Below, in pieces: positions 48,784-59,196 of a DNA stretch of 64,000 nt. How positions within the stretch are numbered: position 1 is the first letter of the stretch; the number at the start of each line of letters is the position of its first letter. The notes below the pieces were generated by a model. The model saw only the letters and a program-made list of their open reading frames with translations, had not been told where the DNA came from and ran no database searches. Origin of the DNA: Aphidius gifuensis (lineage: Eukaryota; Arthropoda; Insecta; Hymenoptera; Braconidae). Location of the stretch: NCBI RefSeq assembly GCF_014905175.1, contig NC_057788.1:17516154-17580153 (forward strand). The letters are read 5' to 3'. A program made the translations under genes and the position numbers.

Positions 48784-49496
48784 CCCGAGTAGAAATTCAG
48801 GTCCGGTTCGGATCAAGCCCTGATCAGGCTTGCCTGATCAGGCTGTAGTAAAGATACATGATCCATAATGGATCCAAACTGGATCAGGATACATGATTTA
48901 TTCAAAAACAAAAAAAATTACTAAATTAAAATTTATTTTTTTTTTTAATTTGAAAACTAACGCTTAACAGAATACGGATAAACTTTTTTATTACCAACTG
49001 ACCTAACCGATAATTTAACTAACTAATTATTGCTACGACCGGGGTTCGAACCCTTCGACACGGGATTACTACGCTAGTACTTGACACGCTTGGTCATTGA
49101 GGCATACGATATTTGGTACTAACTTTTTGTTCTCATAGGTTCTACAAATTGCCTGGTCAGGTGAAAATTATCTGAAAAGAAAAGAAATTCAATAATTTTT
49201 TCTTGATCAAGATTTGATCGAGAAAGGATCAGGCTATCCCTATTAAAAATAAAATAGTGATAGCCTGATGCTATCTTGACCAGGCAATTTGTAAAATTCA
49301 AAGAACCAAATTTGATACTTTTTTCTTTATCCATTTTGGATCCAGCTAGTCTTATTCCATCCTCAATAGGGATTTATTCTGGATCAAGACTGGATCAAGA
49401 AAAAAATTTTTGAAAAAAAATAACTTGAATATTTTTACCTTGATCAAGTTCTGGTCCAGAATGGATCAGGCTATCCTGAACAAGTTTCTACTCGGG
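48784..49496. mobile_element. TIR element CCCGAGTAGAAAT, word GGATCAGGCT, tRNA-like core
   Basis: Left CCCGAGTAGAAATTCAGG, right complement CCCGAGTAGAAACTTGTTC; TA at 48782-48783 and 49497-49498. Words CTGATCAGGCTTGCC, TGGATCAAGACTGG and GATCAGGCTATCC in both orientations. Closest in its tips to 30056-31117, and the words are related. A tRNA-like module is in the middle. Confidence 0.85.
49032..49107 (-). tRNA. tRNA-like module inside a TIR element
   Basis: Minus strand: A-box-like TGCCTCAATGACCAAGCGTG, then GTACTAGCGTAGTAATCCCG, then a perfect B-box GGGTTCGAACCCCGG. Reads like a type II tRNA whose acceptor stem has decayed. Confidence 0.45.
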
Positions 49497-50000
49497 TAGT
49501 TTCGCATGTTATTGCATAAAAATTGTATATAATTGAATGTGCGGTATTTATGTTATTAGATGAATAAATGGAACTATACAATTACCTACAATTATCTATG
49601 ATTGTATATTACTGTACCTCATAAAACATGATTATATATAATTCTATTTTTTAATATGCGTAATATTATTGTATATAATCGTATAATATTGAATGTGATA
49701 GTATTATATTCTATATTATGAATGTATCATATTATATACAATATTGCGTGTATAATAATGTAAAATTATATACCATAACATGCAAAACTATCGGGTCATT
49801 TATAAGATACAATAACACTCAATTTTAACATGTTATTGTATACAATAATAATCAATGTTTGTTATTATATATGATTATACACAATAATTTTTTTAACTAT
49901 AAAAAAAATTTATATTATTTATTGTTATAATATTTTTATAAATTGATTGTCTACTTAAATGCTACCTATCCTGAAAAAACCTATATCTATTTTTGTTCTC

Positions 50001-50068
50001 TTCACCGGGACTCAAACTTACTATGTTTGAATGACTACAAGCACATCTTTACCCACGCAACCATCGAA
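50001..50068 (-). tRNA. tRNA-like module in a word-repeat block
   Basis: Minus strand: GATGGTTGCGTGGGTAAAGA resembles an A-box and D-arm; AAGTTTGAGTCCCGG resembles a B-box and T-arm. The arms between are imperfect. Confidence 0.4.
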
Positions 50069-50165
50069 CGAATATAATCGCGAAGTGTCTTTTGTAAATT
50101 TATAGTACAAGTTGGCCGCGATAAATTAAATTTGTAATAACAATCAATAATATGATTTTTTTTAG

Positions 50166-51200
50166 GGAATTTTATTTTTCCTATTGTTCTCGCTTTTCTT
50201 CTGGACCCCCCCCCCCAACCATGGTAGACACCCCCCCTAAAAAATTCTATAGTAAATATAAAGGAAAATATGGAAAAATCACTGAATATAAAGAAAAATA
50301 CGATAATTATAGGAAAATATCAGAAAATATAAAGGAAAATATAGGAAAATATCGAGGGAAAAAGAATATCAAGAAAAGTACGATAAATATGGAAAATATC
50401 AGTAAATATGAAGGAAAAATCACTGAATATAAAGAAAAATACGATAATGATGAAAAATATCAGGACAATATCAGTGAATATAAAGGAAAATATAGAAAAA
50501 TATAGGAAAATATCAAGGAAAAATTACTGAATATGAAGAAAAGTACGATAAATATAGAAAATATCATTCATTAGAAATAAATATAATTTACATAAGAAAT
50601 TAAATCAAAAATTCAATACAGTGATACAATTCGGGCACGAATTATACATGAAAGTAAAATAAAGTAATGGAAGAACGAACGAGGAACTGGTAAAAAATTT
50701 ACGATGGGTATATGTGATGAAAGTGACAAAATAAGATGTATTTTTTTTGGAGAAGCTGCGAATAAATATCGTGGATTGATTGAGGTACCGTTATCAATAA
50801 AATGTATAAAACAAAAAGATTTAAAAAAAAAAAAATTATTTACATGATAAATTATTAAACATTCAAGTTAAACAAAATATATACGATCACTGGAGGATTA
50901 GTGAGGAAAGTTAATGAACAATACCCATCAATAAATAATAAAGAAATAATGATACCAGTAGAAGCTAATATAAAATTTGAAGACGATGAGGAAAATGAAA
51001 ATATACCAAAAATTAATTTTGAGTTTAAAAAAATACAAGAAATCATAATTCATTTGCCACCAATTAATTCATTTGCAGGTAAAATTATTTTAGCAAAAAA
51101 AAAAGATAACGATGACTTCAACAACCATAATATACCAAACGTTACTTTAAGTTCACTAAATTATTTATCAATAACTTATCAACTTGAAATTTTCATTATG
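50166..51200 (+). mobile_element. RPA70-bearing element, copy 2
   Basis: Starts AGGGAATTTTATTTTTCC, runs through the C-run with CAACCATGGTAGA and the AAATATCAGTAAATATGAAG minisatellite (50240-50580), then RPA70-like sequence. Truncated relative to copy 1: the middle A-rich part and the hairpin end are missing. Confidence 0.7.
50615..51150 (+). pseudogene. RPA70-like DBD-A fragment, best preserved copy
   Basis: WKNERGTGKKFTMGICDESD, then KIRCIFFGEAANKYRGLIEV, then after a frame change IYTITGGLVRKVNEQYPSIN and FEDDEENENIPKINFEFKK. This is the order of RPA70 DBD-A: RGxGKLF, DESGEIRxTxF, KFxxLI, the VYxIxxxxVKxANKQYSSxxN stretch, then the acidic P(I/K)xxFxF end. An open frame of 100 codons survives at 50901-51203. 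At least one frameshift, near 50830-50895. Confidence 0.68.
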
Positions 51201-51227
51201 TAAAAAAAATAATGAGTAGCTGTTATA

Positions 51228-52090
51228 CAGTATACAGGATGTCTCGTAAGTCACGCATGGTAGGTATACCAATAGATTGTACGTGAAATTTTAAATAGTA
51301 CATGTTTTTAAATTTTGGGTCTACGACGCTTTGTGTCTGAGTTATTAACGTTTTAAGTTGACCAATCAGAATCGAGCGTCGATAATTATTATCATTATGG
51401 CGTCTGAACCCACCACTGTGTTTACGCGCCATGAATTAAATTGTTTTTGTTTTTTAATCAATTCAAAATTCAAACGCCAGATAGAGCTAAATCATAAATT
51501 CGCTGGATGAATGCGCAGCTGCATACTCACACACACACTCACTAATCATGACAAAATAATCATTTTTAATTTAAAATCCCATTTATATTTTTGATCACAT
51601 TATGTAATTTATTTTTTTAACACATTTTAAATTAAAATACTTTTATATTTTTTTATTCACATTATGTGATCATTCTATCAATGTGATCAATGAATAAATC
51701 ACATAATGTGATCAAAAATATAAATGTGATTTTAAATTAGTAAAGATTATATGTAGTCAGACCAGGTCAGATCTGAAAATATCCAATAATCCTTACCTGG
51801 CTTGGATCTGAAATACAGCAGATCAAAACTGATCTGAATTGATTTGATTTGATCTGATGATTTTTCCGTGGGTGGTGTATAACCAGCAACCAACGGGCTG
51901 GGGAATTTCACGTACCGGGAGCAATGGCCACAGACGGCTATTCGGTAGTGTTCTAGATCAGTAAGAAATAGTAGAAGGGCGCAATAATGAGTTTCGAACG
52001 TCACTCGTGCGCTCTTACCAAAATGTATAAATGGTCTGGAGCGTAATAATTTAACCCCGTGGGAAGCTATTATTACCGAGATCATTAAGG
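51228..52090. repeat. Dispersed repeat (copy of 11321-11790) and GATCTGA words
   Basis: 51228-51735 matches 11321-11790. 51750-51870 holds GATCTGAA, CAGATCAAAACTGATCTG words and a possible right tip CCCACGGAAAAATCATC (complement). 51870-52090 has no recognised content. Confidence 0.55.
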
Positions 52091-52094
52091 GATC

Positions 52095-52440
52095 ACCTCG
52101 GCCAGTCACTAAAAATGAGAATGCTTTAAAATTTTACAGTAGATTCTTGAAATACTGATACATTTTATGTAATTTTTTGGTAATCGTTTGGAAGCTCGTT
52201 ATTTTTTCATTAATTTTCAAGGTTCACAACTTTTAACATGAGCACTTATGGAGAATACGATTTTTGTAAAAAAAAAGTCCATTAAAATATCGATATCTTT
52301 AATCGACAAAATGACATCGTGAAAAAAAAAACTATTGGGTTATGAAATGAGACAAAACAAAACATATGGAAAAAAAAATTAAAGAGGTTTGGAGCTTAGT
52401 TTTTTTATAATTAATAATTAAAGAATGAAAAAATTCATCT
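52095..52440. repeat. Dispersed repeat, copy of 22840-23170
   Basis: AGTAGATTCTTGAAATACT, GGAAGCTCGTTATTTTTT, and ACAACTTTTAACATG recur in the same order in both. Confidence 0.7.
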
Positions 52441-52998
52441 AATCGAGCAGTATATCTGACGTCTACTATATTCTAATGTACGCTTGGCATCACCAAATAG
52501 TGAGCGAGCCATGTTGTGGCGCGTAGGTTCAAAAACGCCAGTAATAAATCCCACATTGATACACACATACTGCCACAGCAGCTATATTATACACTAACAC
52601 AACCGCACTGTCAATACAACCAACTGTTTTTTTTTTGCGGTGTTTCACGATTTACACATTTTTTTTAACTACTGAATAAATGTTTAAAAAAATAAAAAGT
52701 TGATAAAATATACATGTATTTTAGGGATTAATATTAGGTTATAATACAATAATTATTTCAAAAAACTATTGTTTTATTAAAAAAAAAAAAATGAAAACTT
52801 CATCGTTGGCAATGGCTCTCGGACCAATGTATTACACATAGCCTTTCTTCCCTCTCCTATACCCCAAAATTTGGCCGAGGTAATCCCTTAACTTAGGATT
52901 GTTAACTGGCATAACCTAAGTCAATTCAAGAACGAAGATATTTGTACCTCGCAGGCCTTACCAAATATCCTCCGGCTTTCTCTTTTACTCGAGTGCAC
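52441..52998. other. Intronic DNA without a gene
   Basis: Moderately complex sequence at 52450-52620 (GACGTCTACTATATTC, GCGAGCCATGTTGTGGCGCG); I recognise nothing in it. Confidence 0.5.
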
Positions 52999-54106
52999 CC
53001 CGGGATAAAATTTTTAGAGCCTTTATGAGTCTTTAAAATAAAGATGAGCCTTTATTTGACTCTTTCTATGTGCCACTAGCGGGACTCATAAATACTCTGA
53101 CCCACAGTGGTTGAGTCTTTAAAAAAAAGGCTCTGAAATACTCTGCATGCGAAAAAAAAAATATGAGCCTTTTTTTTAAATACTCATAAAGGGTCTGACT
53201 TAGCATCTTTTAGAGTATTTAAAATAAAGGCTCTGAAATACTAAGGAAAATTTGTTTTTTTATTTTATATTAAATGGGTGAATGAAAAACGTGCGCGTAA
53301 CTACCAGGATTTGAAAAGATGAACACAATGTCTAAATGTATAAATAAACGCTTTAGCCCGCTCGACCACTGGACCATCGATGCAAAGAATAATTTTTTTA
53401 CATTAATATTTTACGTTCAGTCACGAGAGACACAAACGAAATTATTAACATCAAAAAAAAATTATTTTGCAATATTATATTACACTCAATAATCATATGC
53501 ATATTTATTAATTAATGTATATATTAATTAATATATATAATTAATAAAATACGAAAAAGTTTCTTCGTATTAATTTGTTAATGTTGAAGTCATAACAGAC
53601 TGGATAAATTTTGAAATAAAAGAAATATAGTTATGGACATTGGGAAATTTGATGAGACTTAAAAAATTTTGGTCGAGGTTTGACCAGGTTGTCCTATTAT
53701 TATTCGAAATGTGGTAAAGATACTTGATTCTATCCTAAATATGGAAAATTAAACAAAAAAAAAATTACGTATTTAAATAATAAATTTATTTATTAAACTT
53801 CCGTAGTAATTAATTGGTTTATTAATTAGCTAGAAAACATCTAAGTTTGCAGACAAATTGGAAATTATTCTAAGTTCCTAAACTCGAAAATAATCTAAGT
53901 CCTCGTTGAAGCCGAAAAAATTCTAAGTGTTGAAACTAAAAGTGAGTCCCAAAAAAAAAGGCTCTGAAATACTCGCGTCCACGATTCAATATATAACGAG
54001 TATTTAAAAAAAAGACTCATAAAGGCTCTGAAAGACTCTGAAAGGCTGTGAAATACTCTAAATCGATAAATAAAGAGTCATAAAGGCTCAAAAATTTTAT
54101 CCCGGT
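52999..54106. mobile_element. TIR element CCCGGGATAAAA, word AGAGCCTTTATGA, tRNA-like core
   Basis: Left CCCGGGATAAAATTTTTAGA, right complement ACCGGGATAAAATTTTTGAG; AC at 52997-52998 and 54107-54108. Words GGCTCTGAAATACTC, GACTCATAAAGGCTC and TTTATGAGTC recur in both orientations near both ends. The middle has a tRNA-like module and AT-rich DNA. Confidence 0.82.
53291..53384 (-). tRNA. tRNA-like module inside a TIR element
   Basis: Minus strand: GATGGTCCAGTGGTCGAGCG and GGCTAAAGCG are a good A-box and D-arm of tRNA-Ser or tRNA-Leu type; TTTTCAAATCCTGG takes the place of the B-box. The region between is extended as in a type II tRNA. Confidence 0.4.
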
Positions 54107-54662
54107 ACCACCCCCACGAAAAAATATATATCCAAATGGCGTATATCCAGGATATATCCAATATATATCCGGGATATATCCAGGATATATCCTAAAAATG
54201 CCGAGAAGAATAAAAGAGTAACGCGTTCTTGTAGCAGTTTTTCTAAATATTATATGTCAAATATTAAATGGACGACAATATTAATGCTTCTTCACACCAA
54301 CTAATGTCTACAGTAGTAATAATATCGACAACTTAAATATTAAAACATAATACTTTATTATTATATACTTTAATTTATCTATTAATTTTTTCTTTATTTA
54401 ATGTTACATTGCAAAACGTAAATTTATAATTTATGATTAGCCTATATCTGTGATAGTTTGCTTGGTGTATAATTTACTGAAAGCTTAATATGATCCACCT
54501 TTGAATTTCGTGCACACAATAGTCAGGTGTGCCACTAAAATAAGTAGTAAGAGTCGAACGGCAAGGCAAAGGAGGATAGAGATAGTCTCCACAACAGCGC
54601 TACCGAGTGAAAGCATTGAGACAGGCCAGAAAGCGAAGTTAAGAGAAATTATAAGCAGTATA

Positions 54663-55400
54663 CACTGAGAAAAAAAACTTCCGACATTTAGAAATAAACT
54701 TCTTGGCAAGAAAATTTTTAAAGGAAGAAATAATTTTTTTTTTATAAATTATAATTGTTTTATAAGGAGAAAGAAAAAAGTCTTGAAATAATCGAAATTT
54801 GTTTATTTCATACAGATGGCGTTTTGTGTCAAATGATAGATCGTTTTCATCAAGAAAAAAACTTTTAAAAAGTATCCCCACCACGCCTTGACACTAAAAC
54901 TACTACGTTCCCTATAATAGACTACATTCTTGTTTCGAACGGCAGGAGGTATTTTTTGAGAAATGTACTTCTAAAGTTATGCCACGTTGTGTTTTCATTC
55001 AAACGGTGGCTGTTTGTGAAAAGAAAATTGTCATTTATTGAAAACGATGTAACGTTTGTTTCAAATGACAGATGACTTAATATAAACAATAAAAATAATG
55101 AATTAAATAAATTACAATTTGTTACAAACAAAAAAGCGTTTTCAAGGGATTAATTTTTTTGTTTGATACAAACGATTTATTTTTCTAATCGAACTAATGA
55201 TAAGTTGAAAATGTGAAAAAAAAAAAAAAAAAAAATTATTTTTTTTCGTAGTTAATTATTTTTATTTTGTTGTTAATTCAATCAATTTTCAGGTGATTGA
55301 TTTTTTTTTTTTATTTTCCTAAACTAAATATCTAAAGACGGGGATCGAATCGAGAACGAACTTTGGAACTGACAGAAATATTAATTTTTTTCTTCGAATA
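54663..55400. mobile_element. Left part of a CACTGAGAAAAA-type element
   Basis: CACTGAGAAAAAAAACTTCC after TA at 54661-54662, then words GTTTCAAATGACAGATG, GTTTCGAACGGCAGG and their complements up to about 55170. A B-box-like TCTCGATTCGATCCCCGTC (minus strand, 55338-55356) lies downstream. No right tip was found. Confidence 0.4.
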
Positions 55401-55439
55401 ATAACGTGTTACTATTTAATTTATTTATTTATTAACAAA

Positions 55440-55650
55440 TTTTCTTTCAAATAAATGATATTCAATTACAATTATTTGATGAATTAAAAAATAAAGTTTG
55501 ATATTTTTTTAAAAAAAAAAAACATTATTTTTCCAGGTCTAGGTCATCATAACTTTGTTAATAATTAATGAATCGACTTGAAACTTGGCATATAGTTTTC
55601 TTATAGTTTAGCGATAATAAAAATGACATTAACAATATTATTTACTTGTA
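55440..55650. repeat. Dispersed repeat, left half of the DIRS target
   Basis: Matches 48225-48410 (ATGAATCGACTTGAAACTTG, then GTTTTCTTATAGT) up to the DIRS boundary. The remainder continues at 59197. Confidence 0.75.
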
Positions 55651-55704
55651 TAATTATCAAATCAAACGAGCCCGAAGGGCAAAGTTTGATTACAATTATA
55701 TGAC

Positions 55705-55865
55705 ACGTCTCGTTCGAAGATGATAGTATAACATGTAGTAGTATCGATAAGCTAGAGAATACTACAACCTTTAGAGTATTTTTTTTTTTTTTTTTTTAAT
55801 TTACGTGTAGGTGTCGCCCTATAATTGGGCCTACCGCCATTACGTGTATTTTTTATTCATAATGT
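55705..55865. repeat. DIRS left inverted terminal repeat
   Basis: ACGTCTCGTT, TAGTATAACATGTAGTAG, GGTGTCGCCCTATAATTGGG and CCGCCATTACGTGTATT return inverted at 59028-59187. A short unique tip (55651-55704, with hairpin GAGCCCGAAGGGC) lies outside it. Confidence 0.8.
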
Positions 55866-55948
55866 TTAGAGTCCCAGTCATTTGTGTTTATATTTTATTT
55901 ATTTATTTATTTGATGATCCCGGGATGGGATAGATTGGGAGGGATTGG

Positions 55949-56060
55949 ATCATCTTCGAACGAGACGTGTCATATAATTGTAATCAAACTTCGCCCTTCG
56001 GGCTCGTTTGATTTAATAATTATATTATACGTCTCGTTCTCGATGATAGTATAACATGTA
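55949..56060. repeat. DIRS internal complementary region
   Basis: ATCATCTTCGAACGAGACGT to GGGCTCGTTTGATTTAATAA is the complement of 55651-55724. It continues directly into ATTATACGTCTCGTTCTCGA and TAGTATAACATGT, the complement of the right tip at about 59150-59196. So it records a tip-to-tip circle junction. Confidence 0.8.
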
Positions 56061-56599
56061 GATGTTCAGTGCATAATTAAGGTACAACCAGGGCAAAATG
56101 AGAGACATCTGGCGGATGTTTGCTAAAAACATTATATATTCATGAGTGCGAAAAGGACGAAAGATTAGAAAGAGAATACTGTTTCTCACTTCCACTCAAG
56201 TATTTAAACAAAGACAAAAATTTATTATCCTCTATTAATTAAAATTGAATATTAAAACCTATACTAAATTTCGGTGATGATTTTTCGTCTTTTTTTCTAG
56301 TTTTATCCTTTAGTTTTTGGTAAATATGGCATTATTTTTTCAAGTATTTCGATGGGGTATTATGAAAAGCTGAACATCATTTTCCATAAGAGCCTATGTT
56401 TAACCTCAAAAAAAAGGACCATCTTTAACAGTTAATTAATCAAAAAAACATCTTATAACAAAAAAACTGATTAAAGAAAAAGGTGTATCGTTATTTCAAT
56501 TATCTACTCTATAAAATTCGTGAAATCGTCATTATTTTTAATTTTCCCTGGTTGTACCTTAAAATATTAGACACAACCCATATGTGTATTTATTTATTT

Positions 56600-58932
56600 T
56601 ATTGTTTTAATATAGAACGGTTAAATGAATTCGCACATGATACAATTGGTTTATTGTAAAATTTGCAAACATCTTTGATTGTGTTGACCATACATCTGTA
56701 CGTCTTATTGTGTCTATATTGACACCTTTTTGATATGCTGTTGATACTGCAGCATGTTTTGTGCTATATGCTGTAAATTGATTAGTATCAACACCTGCTT
56801 CTTAAAGTGTATCTTTTATCCAGTGGCCCAGAGTTTGGGCACCAACAGCACCGTATGGTTTTGTTGATGATAAGAACAGCTTTTTGTTGTTTTCTTTTCT
56901 GTGTTCTTTTGTGTATTTTAAGTATTCTTGTGTAACTGATGCTCCACAAATCTTTGGATCTTCATTGAAAACTTCCAAGATCAACTCTGGTTGGAATGCA
57001 CCAGGTCTTGATGTCTTTATTTGATCTGGTATTTCTATTATCATTTTTGATGATGATGATTCGATGTTATCAATGTTTATCAATGATAAAGTTTGTAATC
57101 TTTGAGCTGTTGTTAACATCAACAAAGTGGCAAGTTTTTTACCTGCCTCTTTGAGGTTAAGTGAATCAAGTGGGTGTTGTGTTTTTAAATAATTTAAAAC
57201 AACTGAAACATCCCAAGTGCTGGAGTATTTTGGTCTTGTTGGTTTTTGTTTATATACTCTTTTAAGAAAACGAGATAAAAGTCCATCTTGTGATACATCA
57301 CGAGATGATATAATGGATATGGCAGCTCTAGCAGAATTTAATGTGTTATATTTTGCGCCTTCTTCAAATCTTTTAGTTAAAAAACCAATAATATCCTGTG
57401 TTGAAGCATTGAATAGATCAATTCGTTTTTCGTGTGAATAATTCCACCATCCTTTTAATGATACTTGATATTGTTGTTGAGTCTGTTAATGAATTTGCCA
57501 TCACTTCTGCTGTATTGCCATCTAGGTCTTTGTTTATAAAGGCTGACTTGATAACTTGCCGACCACCAGGGAAAGGCTTGATGACAATGGATGAGTTATT
57601 TTCCTGCAAGGAGAGACCAGCATATTTTTATTTGGATGTAATATAATTGAATCTTGGAGAAGAGATGTAAAAAGAGGGTACCAGGGTTGAGTTGTCCATA
57701 AAGGAACAACTACTACTAGTGTACTACACCTTCAGCTTTGTCTAGAACTATTTTTCGTAAGCAACGTAAGACGAGTGCAAAAGGTGGAAATGCATAGAAC
57801 TTTTCTTTTTCCCAGGGTATTGTAGATGCATCTATGATTGTTGTATTTAGGTCTGGGAACCTTGAACAAAATTTTTTGCATTTTTTATTGAGTCTAGAGG
57901 CAAATAGATCAATTGAAAAAGGACCAAACTTTTCAAGAATTATTTTGAAAAGCTTTGGTGATAGTTCCCATTCAGTGTCAATGATAAAAGATTTTCTTGT
58001 CATTGACAATTGGTAGAAAATGTCAGTTAATAACTGTCCAGTGTGAGACAGGTATTCTGAAAATTCTGCCTGATCAATAACTTCACCAGGGGCAGCATTC
58101 AGCATCATTGATATAGCTGAGCTGAGTGCTCTAATGGCTGAACCAACACAATTTTGTGTTTCAATGAAATGTTGGTCTCTTTTAGTGGCCATTGGAGTCA
58201 TTGGAACTGGTAAATTTACCTTTGGAGCTACCAAATGCATATCTCCATTTCTTGGATATTTTTCCAAGATTTCTTTTTTGGTCTTTTCAGGTAGACCCTT
58301 ATTTTTCCAATTCCCCCATCTCGATTTTATTTTTGCATGAACATTGACTTGGGTATGGTTGGGTCATCCCCCAAAGATTTAATCAAATCTATGTTAGCCA
58401 CTGTTGTGACAACTTCAACATCTGCTGGTTCCTGATGACTTGCTTCATCAGAAGACTTTTCTATCTCTGATATTTCTCTCGGTTTTTCAATGCTTTTCTT
58501 GGGATGTTTAAATGCATTGTTGTGACTTATTGTCGGTTCGACTTATTGTCTGGTTGGACTTGTTGTCCTGTTTGACTTATTGTCATTTTTTGAGAGAAAA
58601 AATAGAGAGAGAGAGAGAGAGGGAGAGAATTATTTTAATATGGGAGTGTGTCCCGATCAACCTCGTGTGGAGGTTGATCACCTCTATCATTCGTGTGGAA
58701 ATCAAGAGGTTTTTTTTTTTTTTTTTTTTTTTTTACTTGCTTTTTTGTTGTCATCAGTTTTCTCTCCTTTGTTATATTCTTTTTGAGGTGTTTGCTGATT
58801 CTGGATTAATGCCTTTGTCATTTTCATGAGGCTATCCAATTGTTCCTGCATCTTCCTTATTTTTCTGTCACTGCTTCTTTCACGATGTTGTGAACGAGAG
58901 CGTGACCGTTTTTTGGAACTATGTCCTGACAT
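56600..58932 (-). pseudogene. DIRS gag, post-RNase H segment and tyrosine recombinase, broken
   Basis: Gag starts at 58932 (MSGHSSKKRSRSRSQHRERS) and continues to KIKSRWGNWKNKGLPEKTKK and LTDIFYQLSMTRKSFI. It then joins at once to DTEWELSPKLFKIILEKFGP, IDLFASRLNKKC and KFYAFPPFALVLRCLRKI, which in DIRS follow RNase H; the RT and RNase H core are absent. The recombinase reads GWWNYSHEKRIDLFNASTQD, KKLATLLMLTTAQRLQTLSL (catalytic Arg), IKTSRPGAFQPELILEV, then TAYSTKHAAVSTAYQKGVNI and FYNKPI. The usual H..R of HSTR-type motifs reads Y..K here. Frameshifts near 58335, 57725 and 57470, a long A-run near 58720, and a stop at about 56801-56803 show it is dead. Confidence 0.78.
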
Positions 58933-59027
58933 TGTTGTTATTAATGTTAATTTTTTATTAATTAACAATAATTGTTTTTTTTTTTTTTTTTTTACTCTAT
59001 TGGCGTCTGAATCCTCAGGCACAACGA

Positions 59028-59187
59028 AACGTTATGAATAAAAAATACACGTAATGGCGGTAGGCCCAACTATAGGACGACACCTACACGTAAATTAAAA
59101 TAAAAAAAAAAAAATACTCTAAAGGTTGTGGTATTCTCTAGCTTATCGATACTACTACATGTTATACTATCATCGAGAACGAGACGT
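59028..59187. repeat. DIRS right inverted terminal repeat
   Basis: Complement of 55705-55865, from AAACGTTATGAATAAAAAAT to CATCGAGAACGAGACGT. Confidence 0.8.
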
Positions 59188-59196
59188 ATAATATAA

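Larger units (their letters stand above)
48655..50160. repeat. Word-repeat block, ATTGTATACAATAACA type, with a nested element
   Basis: Palindromic words ATTGTATACAATAACA and TAACATGCAAAACTATCGGG recur at 48680-48780 and 49500-49900. The block is split by the TIR element at 48784-49496. A tRNA-like module lies at 50001-50068. Ends are not resolved; a left tip CCCGCGAAAAAATATTG at 48675 is possible. Confidence 0.55.
55651..59196 (-). mobile_element. DIRS-type tyrosine-recombinase retroelement, RT-deleted
   Basis: The element has the DIRS terminal plan: inverted terminal repeats 55705-55865 and 59028-59187, and an internal complementary region 55949-56060 that holds the complement of the left tip fused to the complement of the right tip. 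Coding parts on the minus strand are gag, a post-RNase H segment and a tyrosine recombinase. DIRS elements integrate a circular DNA with a tyrosine recombinase and make no target duplication. Here it splits a dispersed repeat known intact at 48210-48610. About 3.5 kb, shorter than typical autonomous DIRS because the reverse transcriptase is missing. Confidence 0.8.

Noticed and set aside
58134..58340. Plus-strand open frames across 57.2-58.8 kb
   Set aside because: Antisense shadows of the DIRS coding region, whose minus-strand reading has recognisable motifs.
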